Assembly: GCF_013394655.1 (NCBI RefSeq)
Contig: NZ_CP053351.1
Location: 186,001-250,000, forward strand
Origin: Winogradskyella schleiferi
GTDB lineage: Bacteria; Bacteroidota; Bacteroidia; Flavobacteriales; Flavobacteriaceae
DNA: 64,000 nt
Reading direction: 5' to 3'
Under the pieces are notes generated by a model that was not told the origin of the DNA, did no database searches, and worked only from the letters and a program-made list of their open reading frames with translations. Shown in pieces: positions 8,234 to 15,999 of this stretch. The position numbers were made by a program, and so were the translations under genes. Positions within the stretch are counted from its first letter, which is position 1. Each line of letters opens with the position of its first letter.

Positions 8234-8800
8234 ATGAATGAGATTATCCATATTAAAAATATGGTCTGCCCAAGATGTATCTCGGCGGTATCTAATATTT
8301 TGGAACAACTTGAAATACTGTATGTTTCTATAAAATTGGGGGAGGTTAAATTAGTTTCTTCATTAAGTGTCCAGACCAAAAATGGTCTTTCCAAAGCGCT
8401 TCAAAATTCAGGTTTTAGTTTGATTGATGACCGTAAAAGTCAACTTATTGAACAAATGAAAACATTGGTTGTAGATAAAATCCATCATTCTTCCGAGGAG
8501 CTCGATTTCAAATGGGCAGATATTGTTACAGGCGAACTTCACTTGGACTACAAATATTTAAGTTCACTTTTTTCGTCGGTAGAAAGTATTACGTTCGAGC
8601 AGTACATCATAAACCAGAAGATTGAACGTGTTAAAGAACTTATAGTTTATGACGAATTAACCTTGAGTGAGATAGCTTTTAAACTTCATTATAGTAGTGT
8701 CGCGTATTTAAGCAATCAGTTTAAAAAGGTTACAGGAATGACACCTACACAGTTTAAAAAAAGCACAAATCAGAATCGCAAATCTTTGGATGAGATTTAA
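8234..8800 (+). CDS. AraC-family regulator with N-terminal CxxC metal-sensing module
   Basis: A 188-residue protein. The N-terminal 70 residues resemble a heavy-metal-associated fold with the motif MVCPRC (about 9-14). A C-terminal AraC-type DNA-binding domain (about 90-180) has two helix-turn-helix units; the second includes LSEIAFKLHYSSVAYLSNQFKKVTGMTP, followed by FKKS. This compact design is common in Bacteroidota metal islands and differs from classical AraC proteins, which have a cupin sensor. It probably senses a thiophilic metal and controls neighbouring efflux genes, but target sites are not identified. Confidence 0.8.
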   Translation: MNEIIHIKNMVCPRCISAVSNILEQLEILYVSIKLGEVKLVSSLSVQTKNGLSKALQNSGFSLIDDRKSQLIEQMKTLVVDKIHHSSEELDFKWADIVTGELHLDYKYLSSLFSSVESITFEQYIINQKIERVKELIVYDELTLSEIAFKLHYSSVAYLSNQFKKVTGMTPTQFKKSTNQNRKSLDEI

Positions 8801-8857
8801 TTAAAGTACTTTAAAAACGAAGAGTTGTTTAAAAGTTCACAGCTACTTATAATATTA

Positions 8858-8900
8858 TTATTTAAGTATTTGCTTAAATAAGTAATTAACTGTATCTTTG
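8858..8900 (+). promoter_or_regulatory. mer operon promoter with ArsR-type operator
   Basis: A perfect 9-bp inverted repeat TTATTTAAG/CTTAAATAA with a 6-nt spacer occupies 8858-8881. It overlaps a TTTG -33 element (8869-8872), which is followed 20 nt later by a TATCTTTG -7 element (8893-8900), 18 bp before the ArsR start codon. This is the position expected for an autoregulatory ArsR operator that represses the mer operon. Confidence 0.7.
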
Positions 8901-8918
8901 CTCGTCTAAAGCATTAAT

Positions 8919-9290
8919 ATGAAACTAGAAATATCCTGTACAAGAGCTGAGGCTGACCATAAGCAGTTACTAAACTGTAGAACTACCATTGACGGTATGG
9001 CTAATGGTTTCGATAAAATATCGAAACTACTATCCATTTCAGGTAATGAGGTGCGCTTAAAAATCCTATTCTTATTAAATATGGAAAATGAACTATGTCC
9101 TTGTGATTTATCTGATATTTTAGGTATGAGTGTGCCAGCAGTTTCACAGCATATACGAAAAATGAAAGATGCAGGTATTATAAGCTCAAGGAGAGAAGGG
9201 CAAACCTTATACTATTCATTGAATGAGGATGAGACGGATATTCTGAATAGTATTTTTAAGTCAATCAAATTAGAAAGAAAAATAGCCTAA
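8919..9290 (+). CDS. ArsR-family metalloregulator of the mer operon
   Basis: A 123-residue winged-helix repressor. The core fold (about 35-115) includes SGNEVRLKILFLL, the DNA-recognition helix SVPAVSQHIRKMKDAGII, and the wing REGQTLYYSL. The metal-binding signature ELCPCDLSDIL (about 57-67) places two cysteines in the helix used for As, Cd, Pb or Hg sensing by ArsR/SmtB proteins. Additional cysteines at the N-terminus (SCTRAEA and LLNCRT) could complete the site. A strong palindrome sits in its own promoter. It is followed 11 bp later by merT-like genes, so it is most likely the Hg(II)-responsive switch of this operon. Confidence 0.88.
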   Translation: MKLEISCTRAEADHKQLLNCRTTIDGMANGFDKISKLLSISGNEVRLKILFLLNMENELCPCDLSDILGMSVPAVSQHIRKMKDAGIISSRREGQTLYYSLNEDETDILNSIFKSIKLERKIA

Positions 9291-9301
9291 ATTTTATAAT
9301 A

Positions 9302-9898
9302 ATGAAAACAGAAAAAACATCAAAAAATGCAGCATATACAGGTTTGTTTGCTGCTGTAGCCGCATCATCTTGTTGCATACCACCAGTTATTGCATTAATT
9401 GCAGGCGTTGGAGGAAGTGCTTCCGCTTTATCTTGGATGGAACCTTTTAGACCCTATTTAATTGGTGTCGCTATAGTAGCAATTGGATATGCGTGGTATG
9501 ATTATTTAAAACCGAAAAAAGCAGAGGATTATTGTGAAGTAGATGCAAAACCAAAGTGGTTTCAAACCAAAGGATTTTTAATAGGAATTACGCTATTTGC
9601 GGCTATCTCAATTAGCTTTCCATATTACTCGCACATTTTTTATCCTGATAATAAGAAAGAAGTGGTTATAGTGAATCAATCTAACATTCAAACTTTAAAT
9701 TTTGAGGTTGAAGGTATGACTTGCGCTTCTTGTGAACAACACGTAACGCACGCAGTTAATAATTTAGAAGGTATTGTAAATGTAAATGCTTCCTATGAAA
9801 AAGCTAACGCAAAAGTAGAATTCGATAATTCGAAAACTGCTAAAGAGGATATAGAAAAAGCAATTAATTCTACAGGTTATAAAGTAATTAATAAATAA
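9302..9898 (+). CDS. merT: Mercuric transport fusion protein MerTP
   Basis: A 198-residue fusion. The MerT-like membrane part (about 1-120) has three helices and the vicinal pair SSCCIPPV (about 23-30), which takes Hg(II) through the inner membrane. The C-terminal heavy-metal-associated domain (about 130-198) carries GMTCASCEQHV and acts as the MerP-like partner. Fused MerTP proteins are known in Bacteroidota. The gene follows the ArsR repressor and leads the operon that ends in mercuric reductase, so it delivers Hg(II) to MerA. Confidence 0.9.
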   Translation: MKTEKTSKNAAYTGLFAAVAASSCCIPPVIALIAGVGGSASALSWMEPFRPYLIGVAIVAIGYAWYDYLKPKKAEDYCEVDAKPKWFQTKGFLIGITLFAAISISFPYYSHIFYPDNKKEVVIVNQSNIQTLNFEVEGMTCASCEQHVTHAVNNLEGIVNVNASYEKANAKVEFDNSKTAKEDIEKAINSTGYKVINK

Positions 9899-9909
9899 AA
9901 TTCTTAATT

Positions 9910-10887
9910 GTGAAAAATTATTTAACCATCTTTCTTTTTGCTTTTGTAATTACTTCTTGTAAAGAAAATAAAAAAGAAACGGATTCAACCGCAGTTGAAA
10001 ATAAGCTAACTACACAGGATATCGATTATCCAGTTATTAAAGTTGGCAAAGGACCAGACGCCTTATTTCTAACACCCAATAAATCATTTTTATATGTTGC
10101 AAATGTGGAGGATACATTAATTTCAGTTATTGATACCCAAACAGATAAAGTATTAAAAAACATAGAAGGCATAAGGTATCCGTGGGGTTTTGTTCAGTTA
10201 GCAGAAAGTAATTTGGTTGCTGTTAGTGGTTACGATAAGCAAGTGGTTATCATTGATTTTGACAATCATACCATTCTAAAAGAAAAACTATTTGAAACTC
10301 ATATAGGTGGAATTACTGCAAATAGAAAAGGAGATTTAATTTATGTAATAGCAATAGATGACAATAAAGTGTTGCAACTGGATGCTACTACTCTCAATAT
10401 ATTAAAAACATTCCCTACAGGAAAAGGACCAGATGGAATAGGCATCTCGGAGAATGATTCAAAGCTGTTTGTTACCAATACGGAAGATGGAAGCATTTCT
10501 GTGATTAATATAGAAACAGGAAAAAAATCCATCATTAAAACAGGTGGAAAACCAGAACTTATACACGGAAACAAAGACCATTCACTATTATATATAAGTA
10601 ATTTCTTTGGAAACAAAATTCATATTATAGATACCGAAAAAGGAGAAATTGTAAAGGAAATAGAAGGTGTAAAAACACCAGAAGAAGCAGTCTTATCCAA
10701 AGATGAAAATATATTATACGTTGTAAGTTTTGCTTTGTCAGAAGTTTTCGTGTATGATGCGGTTACACTCGAAAAGCAATCTGTTACTTATAAAACAGGT
10801 AATAAACCCATTGGCGTAATGCCCGTTGGCAACAAATTATATGTTTCTAATTATGGAGACAATTCAATATCAATAATCAGTAAATAA
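9910..10887 (+). CDS. YncE-like beta-propeller lipoprotein in the mer operon
   Basis: A 325-residue lipoprotein (signal 1-17, lipobox ending VITSC) starting at GTG 9910. The mature part is built from repeated 40-45-residue blades of the YVTN/YncE type, such as FLYVANVEDTLISVIDTQT, KLFVTNTEDGSISVINIET and LYISNFFGNKIHIIDTEKG. It predicts a seven-bladed propeller outside the inner membrane. No catalytic motif stands out. It lies 11 bp after merTP and 17 bp before a MerP-like gene, so it is part of the mer operon. A role in binding or handing on mercury complexes is a guess from location. Confidence 0.8.
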   Translation: MKNYLTIFLFAFVITSCKENKKETDSTAVENKLTTQDIDYPVIKVGKGPDALFLTPNKSFLYVANVEDTLISVIDTQTDKVLKNIEGIRYPWGFVQLAESNLVAVSGYDKQVVIIDFDNHTILKEKLFETHIGGITANRKGDLIYVIAIDDNKVLQLDATTLNILKTFPTGKGPDGIGISENDSKLFVTNTEDGSISVINIETGKKSIIKTGGKPELIHGNKDHSLLYISNFFGNKIHIIDTEKGEIVKEIEGVKTPEEAVLSKDENILYVVSFALSEVFVYDAVTLEKQSVTYKTGNKPIGVMPVGNKLYVSNYGDNSISIISK

Positions 10888-10904
10888 CCTTAAAATAAAT
10901 AGTT

Positions 10905-11246
10905 ATGAAAAATATTATTTTAATTCCCATTCTAGCTTTAGTTCTGTTTTCTGTTGAAGCCACCGCACAAAACAAAAACTTGGAAACACAAAAAGTCGAA
11001 ACGTCTGTAGATGAACAAAATTTGACAACTATTCAGTTCAAAATAACAGGAATAACCTGTGCTGGTTGTTCTAACGGTATCTATAAAGCAGTTAAAGCGG
11101 TTGATGGTGTTACTGAGCATTCTGTTGAATACCCAGGCGACATTGCGGTTATACAATTTGATAGAACAAAGACGAGTATCGAAGCCTTAAAAGCTGTAAT
11201 TGAGAAGAAAGGGTATAAAGTAGAATTACTAAAGGATAAAGCATAG
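10905..11246 (+). CDS. Periplasmic heavy-metal-associated (MerP-like) protein
   Basis: A 113-residue protein with a signal peptide (1-22, ending ATAQ) and one heavy-metal-associated domain (about 42-113). The metal motif is GITCAGCSNGI, and the domain ends GYKVELL. It corresponds to a soluble periplasmic Hg(II) or Cu(I) scavenger. A second HMA domain already exists on MerTP and a third at the N-terminus of MerA, so three handover steps exist in this operon. The gene lies directly before merA. Confidence 0.85.
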   Translation: MKNIILIPILALVLFSVEATAQNKNLETQKVETSVDEQNLTTIQFKITGITCAGCSNGIYKAVKAVDGVTEHSVEYPGDIAVIQFDRTKTSIEALKAVIEKKGYKVELLKDKA

Positions 11247-11287
11247 ATTTTAACCTTTATCATTTAACCAAACAACTAATTACAATA

Positions 11288-13003
11288 ATGAGAGATAACG
11301 AAAACAAAGATTTAAAAACCATATCATTAGAAATAAGTGGGATGACTTGTAGCGGTTGTTCTTCGCATATCGAAAAAGATATGAATAAGACCAATGGTAT
11401 TATTAGTAGCAATGTAAGTCACGAAACAGGAAAAGGCGAATTTACTTTTGATACCAATAAAACGGATAAAGAAGAATTAATCGATGCAGTAAATAGCATT
11501 GGTAATTATTCTGTTGTAAATGGCATTGAAAAAGAGGATTCTTTCTCTTCAACTTCTCATATTACAACCTCTAAAGAATCCGAAAAAAACAAAAACCAAT
11601 TTGATTTAATTGTTATTGGTGGTGGTTCTGCTGCATTTTCAGCAGCGATAAAAGCTGAAAGTTTAGGGCTTACGACACTAATGGTAAATGGTGGATTAGA
11701 TTTTGGGGGTACTTGTGTAAATGTAGGATGTGTTCCTTCAAAAAACTTAATTAGAGCTGCCGAAACTGCATATCACGCTACACATTCTAATTTTAAGGGT
11801 ATTAAACCAAGAGGTGTAGATATTGATTTTAAACAAATTATTAAAGATAAAAAAGAGTTGGTTTCCGCGTTACAGCAACAAAAATATATGGATGTTGTAA
11901 GTGATTTTGAAAATCTAACAATGCTAAAGGGGTGGGCTGAATTTGTAGATAAGAACACAATTATTGTGAATAATAAAGATAAATACAGCGCAACGAACAT
12001 TGTCATAGCTACCGGAGCTACAACAAACATTCCAAACATTGAAGGCTTAAATGAAGTAGGCTATTTAACCAATGCTTCTTTATTTGATTTAGAAGAAAAA
12101 CCTGAAAGCTTAACCATTATGGGAGCTGGATATATTGGATTAGAAATAGCACAAGCTTATAGCCGATTGGGTGTAAAAGTGCGTATTATAGAATTTACAG
12201 ATAGACCATTACGTAGTCAAACTATTGATATTACTGATGTTTTAGTAGAGCAAATGAAAAGTGAAGGTATTGAGATTTTACCAAATTTCAGAGCCTTTAA
12301 ATTCGAAAAAAGAGGTAATGATACTATCATTCATTGCAACTGCCCTGATGGTTCAACAACTCAAATCATTGAGAAAGGACATATTGTTGTAGCCACCGGA
12401 ACAAAGCCCAATACCACTAAATTAGGTTTTGAAAATAGTGATATTAATTTAACAAAAAGCGGACACATTCTTGTTAATGAAAAAATGGAAACCAATGTTT
12501 CTAATATATATGCCGCAGGAGATGTAACAAACACACCGCCATTTGTTTATACAGCTGCCACCGAAGGTAATACAGCAGTAAACAATGCATTTTCATTGTC
12601 AAAAAGTAGTATAGATTATTCCTCTTTACCGTGGGTAGTATTTACCGACCCTCAAATTGCAGGTGCTGGAATGGATGAAATAGAAGCGGAAGCAAAAGGC
12701 ATTCCTTTTGAAGTGAGTAAATTAGACTTAAAGCACGTTCCTAGAGCATTGGCAGCACAAGATACAAGAGGCTTCATTAAATTGATTCGTAATCCTGAAA
12801 CCGATAAGCTAATAGGTGCTAGAGTGATTGCGCCAGAAGGTGGCGAACTTATTCAACAATTAAGTATGGCGATTAAGTTTGGCATTACAGTAAAAGATTT
12901 AGCTGAAAGTTTTTACCCTTATTTAACATTAGGAGAAGGAATCAAATTAGCAGCGATTACTTTTGGCAAAGACGTTTCTAAATTGAGTTGCTGTGCAAGC
13001 TAG
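11288..13003 (+). CDS. merA: Mercuric reductase MerA
   Basis: A 571-residue flavoprotein that reduces Hg(II) to volatile Hg(0) with NADPH in the cytoplasm. An N-terminal HMA domain (GMTCSGC at about 18-24) is joined by a linker to the reductase core. The FAD motif VIGGGSAAFSA is near 107, and the redox-active pair is in GGTCVNVGCVPSKN (about 140-153). The NADPH site is GAGYIGLEIAQAYS (about 280), and the second FAD site ends in YAAGDV. The C-terminus finishes KLSCCAS, the vicinal pair that brings Hg(II) to the active site. All residues expected of a functional MerA are present. Confidence 0.95.
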   Translation: MRDNENKDLKTISLEISGMTCSGCSSHIEKDMNKTNGIISSNVSHETGKGEFTFDTNKTDKEELIDAVNSIGNYSVVNGIEKEDSFSSTSHITTSKESEKNKNQFDLIVIGGGSAAFSAAIKAESLGLTTLMVNGGLDFGGTCVNVGCVPSKNLIRAAETAYHATHSNFKGIKPRGVDIDFKQIIKDKKELVSALQQQKYMDVVSDFENLTMLKGWAEFVDKNTIIVNNKDKYSATNIVIATGATTNIPNIEGLNEVGYLTNASLFDLEEKPESLTIMGAGYIGLEIAQAYSRLGVKVRIIEFTDRPLRSQTIDITDVLVEQMKSEGIEILPNFRAFKFEKRGNDTIIHCNCPDGSTTQIIEKGHIVVATGTKPNTTKLGFENSDINLTKSGHILVNEKMETNVSNIYAAGDVTNTPPFVYTAATEGNTAVNNAFSLSKSSIDYSSLPWVVFTDPQIAGAGMDEIEAEAKGIPFEVSKLDLKHVPRALAAQDTRGFIKLIRNPETDKLIGARVIAPEGGELIQQLSMAIKFGITVKDLAESFYPYLTLGEGIKLAAITFGKDVSKLSCCAS

Positions 13004-13031
13004 TTTAGCTAAACAAGAAAATAATTTTTAT

Positions 13032-14378
13032 ATGAAAAATTACGATGTATTTATAATTGGTTCTGGTATGGCAGGAATGACCATCGCCAATAAATGCGCC
13101 TCAAAAGGCTTGACAGTCGGAATAACGGATGAATTACCTTATGGTGGCACTTGTGCATTGAGAGGTTGTGACCCAAAAAAAGTGATTATAGGCGCTACGG
13201 AAGTTCGAGACTTTGCTAAAAGGCTTAAAGGTTACGGCATTGATACCATACCTAAAGTCAATTGGAAGGACATTATGGCCTTTAAACAATCCTTTGTGGA
13301 TGAAATGCCACCAAAAATTGAAAAAGGATATAAAAAGAACGGAATATACACCTTTCATAGTTCAGCAAAATTCCTGTCAGAAAACACATTGGAAGTTGGA
13401 ACAGACAAAATAAAGGCTAACAAAATTGTAATCGCATCGGGTTCCAAGCCAAGGGTTTTAGAATTTGAAGGTGGTCATTATGCAAAATCCAGTACCGATT
13501 TCTTGAATTTAGCAAAATTGCCAAAATCTTTAGTATTCATCGGTGGTGGATATATCGCTTTTGAGTTTGCACATATAGCGGCTCGATGTGGAGCAGAAGT
13601 AACTATTGTTCATCGTGGAGAAAACCCCTTGGAAAATTTTGAACAGGATATTGTAAAACATCTTGTTTCTACCACAAAAGAATTAGGTATAAAACTCATT
13701 CTTAATACAGATGTTACGGCTATTGAGAAAGTGGATAACCAGTATCGAGTAAAAGGTAAATCCGCAGATAAAACAGCATATTTTGAAGCCGAAGCTGTCT
13801 TTAATTCTGCCGGCCGTCCACCAGCAATATTTGATTTAAATTTAGACAAAGCCAACATAGCCTTTACTAAAAAAGGTGTTACGGTAGACAAATACCTTCA
13901 AAGTACTTCAAACCCTCATATTTATGTAGCGGGCGATGCCGCAGATTCAGAAGGTTTGCCTTTAACGCCAGTTGCGGTTTTGGAGGGTCATACGGTTGCT
14001 TCAAATATAATCAAGGGCAATTCTAAAGAAATAAGTTACCCACCAATGCCAACGGTAGTTTTTATATTGCCTACAATGGCGTCTGTTGGCTATTCTGAAT
14101 CGAAAGCGAAAGCGCTGAACTACAATATTCAGGTAAATTATAAAGAGGTTGGCAATTGGTTCAATGCCAAACGTTTGAATGTAGAAGAATATGCGTTCAA
14201 AACTATAATTGACGTAGAAACCCAAACAATTTTGGGAGCGCATTTAATCGGTCCGCATACAGAAGAAACCATAAATCTCTTCGCAATGGCCATAAAAACA
14301 AAAATGAAGGTTAATGATATTAGAACAATGATTTTTTCATATCCAACTTTGGCTTCAGACATACCACATATGCTTTAG
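13032..14378 (+). CDS. Glutathione-reductase-like NAD(P)/FAD disulfide oxidoreductase
   Basis: A 448-residue flavoprotein of the pyridine nucleotide-disulfide oxidoreductase class. It has the FAD motif IIGSGMAGMTIA (about 7-18), a redox-active pair in GGTCALRGCDPKK (about 36-48), an NAD(P) motif IGGGYIAFEFA and a second FAD motif YVAGDAA. Unlike MerA it has no HMA domain and no C-terminal CysCys pair, so it is more like a glutathione, trypanothione or mycothiol reductase. ATG 13032 is chosen because FAD-binding residues follow at once; the upstream GTG at 12993 overlaps merA. In context it may regenerate the low-molecular-weight thiols used by MerA, which is inferred. Confidence 0.85.
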   Translation: MKNYDVFIIGSGMAGMTIANKCASKGLTVGITDELPYGGTCALRGCDPKKVIIGATEVRDFAKRLKGYGIDTIPKVNWKDIMAFKQSFVDEMPPKIEKGYKKNGIYTFHSSAKFLSENTLEVGTDKIKANKIVIASGSKPRVLEFEGGHYAKSSTDFLNLAKLPKSLVFIGGGYIAFEFAHIAARCGAEVTIVHRGENPLENFEQDIVKHLVSTTKELGIKLILNTDVTAIEKVDNQYRVKGKSADKTAYFEAEAVFNSAGRPPAIFDLNLDKANIAFTKKGVTVDKYLQSTSNPHIYVAGDAADSEGLPLTPVAVLEGHTVASNIIKGNSKEISYPPMPTVVFILPTMASVGYSESKAKALNYNIQVNYKEVGNWFNAKRLNVEEYAFKTIIDVETQTILGAHLIGPHTEETINLFAMAIKTKMKVNDIRTMIFSYPTLASDIPHML

Positions 14379-14441
14379 TTAAAAAATGAATGCAAACCAT
14401 ATAAGACCGTGAGTCATAAGTTTAAAACAAAAGATATAGCG

Positions 14442-15059
14442 ATGAAATTAGATAGAAAGAAACATTGGGAGACAGTTTATGAAACTAAAAGCCCAGACCA
14501 AGTAAGCTGGACACAGGAATCGCCTAAAACTTCGCTTGAATTTATACATTCATTCGGATTAAATAAATCTGCAAAAATAATAGATATTGGTGGTGGAGAT
14601 AGCAAACTTGTCGATTACTTACTTGATGAAGGATTTGAAAATGTGACTGTACTTGACATTTCGGCTAAATCACTCGAAAAAGCAAAAGGCCGACTTGGAG
14701 AAAAAGCAAATAAAGTAAATTGGATTGTAAGCGACATTACAGAATTCGAACCCAATATGACTTTTGATGTTTGGCACGACAGAGCAACCTTTCATTTTCT
14801 TACAACGCCTGAACAAATAACAAAATATATAAAAACTGCAAGAAAATCTGTAAACGGATTCCTGACAATTGGAACCTTTTCCAAAAATGGACCTGAAAAA
14901 TGTAGCGGTCTCGAAATAAAACAATACAATGAAGACGAATTAACATTAAAGTTGAAAAATGGATTTGACAAAATTAAGTGTGTAACGGAAGACCACTTAA
15001 CACCATTTGACACAACGCAGGATTTCTTGTTTTGTAGTTTTAAAAGACAATTGAACTAA
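14442..15059 (+). CDS. Class I SAM-dependent methyltransferase
   Basis: A 205-residue enzyme. The SAM-binding glycine loop is IIDIGGGDSKLVDYLL (about 46-61), followed by an acidic ribose-binding position in VTVLDISAKSLEKAK and motif IV-like FDVWHDRATFHFL (about 108-120). ATG 14442 opens with KLDRKKHWETVYETK, a common beginning in this family; GTG 14409 would add 11 residues. The acceptor is not known. Relatives act on small molecules and some on thiols or metalloids. It sits between the mer reductases and a CDF transporter, and base composition by eye looks somewhat different from merA. Confidence 0.8.
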   Translation: MKLDRKKHWETVYETKSPDQVSWTQESPKTSLEFIHSFGLNKSAKIIDIGGGDSKLVDYLLDEGFENVTVLDISAKSLEKAKGRLGEKANKVNWIVSDITEFEPNMTFDVWHDRATFHFLTTPEQITKYIKTARKSVNGFLTIGTFSKNGPEKCSGLEIKQYNEDELTLKLKNGFDKIKCVTEDHLTPFDTTQDFLFCSFKRQLN

Positions 15060-15085
15060 AAAATCAGTGGCTAACAAAGAACCGA

Positions 15086-15880
15086 GTGAATAAAACAGTA
15101 TTTGAAATTACCAAAATGGATTGTCCATCGGAGGAAAATCTAATTCGAATGAAATTAGACGGCATCCCGAACATTGCGAATTTGGACTTTGATATTCCTA
15201 ACCGAAAATTAACCGTTTTTCACAGCGGTAAAATTGACCAAATCGAAAAATTTATCATCGAACTGAAATTAGGTGGAAAGAAAATTTTAACGGAACAAAC
15301 CGACCAAACGGACTTTAAAGAAAACACCAGCCAAAAAAAGCTACTTTGGTCTGTACTTATAATCAATTTTGCTTTTTTCATTATCGAAATGACGACAGGA
15401 ATTATCTCAAAATCTATGGGGCTTGTTGCAGACAGTTTAGATATGCTTGCCGACAGTTTCGTTTACGGAATTAGTTTGTTTGCGGTTGGCGGAACATTAA
15501 TAAAGAAAAAACGGATTGCCAAACTGGCTGGATATTTTCAAATCACACTTGCCGTTATCGGATTTGTGGAAGTTTTAAGGAGGTTTTTTGGAGACGAGAA
15601 ACTTCCCGATTTTACAACAATGATTATCGTTTCTATTTTTGCACTTATCGCAAACGGAATTTGTCTTTACATTTTACAAAAGTCAAAAAGTAAAGACGAG
15701 GCACATATGAAAGCAAGTATGATTTTTACCTCAAATGATGTAATTATAAATACAGGTGTAATTATTGCAGGACTTTTAGTTTACTGGTTGAATTCTAATA
15801 AGCCAGATTTGATTGTGGGAACAATAGTCTTTATTTTAGTTATTCAAGGTGCTTTTAGGATATTAAAGTTAAGTAAGTAA
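15086..15880 (+). CDS. CDF-family cation transporter with HMA-like N-terminal domain
   Basis: A 264-residue protein starting at GTG 15086. The N-terminal 70 residues form an HMA-like domain with the degenerate motif KMDCPSEENL (one cysteine where CxxC is normal). The membrane part (about 85-262) has helices of the cation diffusion facilitator family. The first metal-site signature is VADSLDMLADSFVYGI (about 113-128), and the second half holds FTSNDVIINTGVI (about 211-223), with Asn and Asp where metal ligands occur. It lacks the usual cytoplasmic C-terminal domain. It likely exports a divalent metal; which one cannot be told from sequence. Confidence 0.8.
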   Translation: MNKTVFEITKMDCPSEENLIRMKLDGIPNIANLDFDIPNRKLTVFHSGKIDQIEKFIIELKLGGKKILTEQTDQTDFKENTSQKKLLWSVLIINFAFFIIEMTTGIISKSMGLVADSLDMLADSFVYGISLFAVGGTLIKKKRIAKLAGYFQITLAVIGFVEVLRRFFGDEKLPDFTTMIIVSIFALIANGICLYILQKSKSKDEAHMKASMIFTSNDVIINTGVIIAGLLVYWLNSNKPDLIVGTIVFILVIQGAFRILKLSK

Positions 15881-15999
15881 TAATATATAAATGCCGATAT
15901 TCTTTTAATCGGTTAATTCTACAAATCATTCAGCCTAAAACATAACAGATTAAAGTCCTTTAATTCTGAAATTTGTACTCTACAAGTAAGAATAGGATT

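Noticed and set aside
12993..13031. A GTG start at 12993 for the second disulfide reductase, overlapping merA
   Set aside because: The extra 13 residues have no family match; the FAD-binding strand begins a few residues after ATG 13032.
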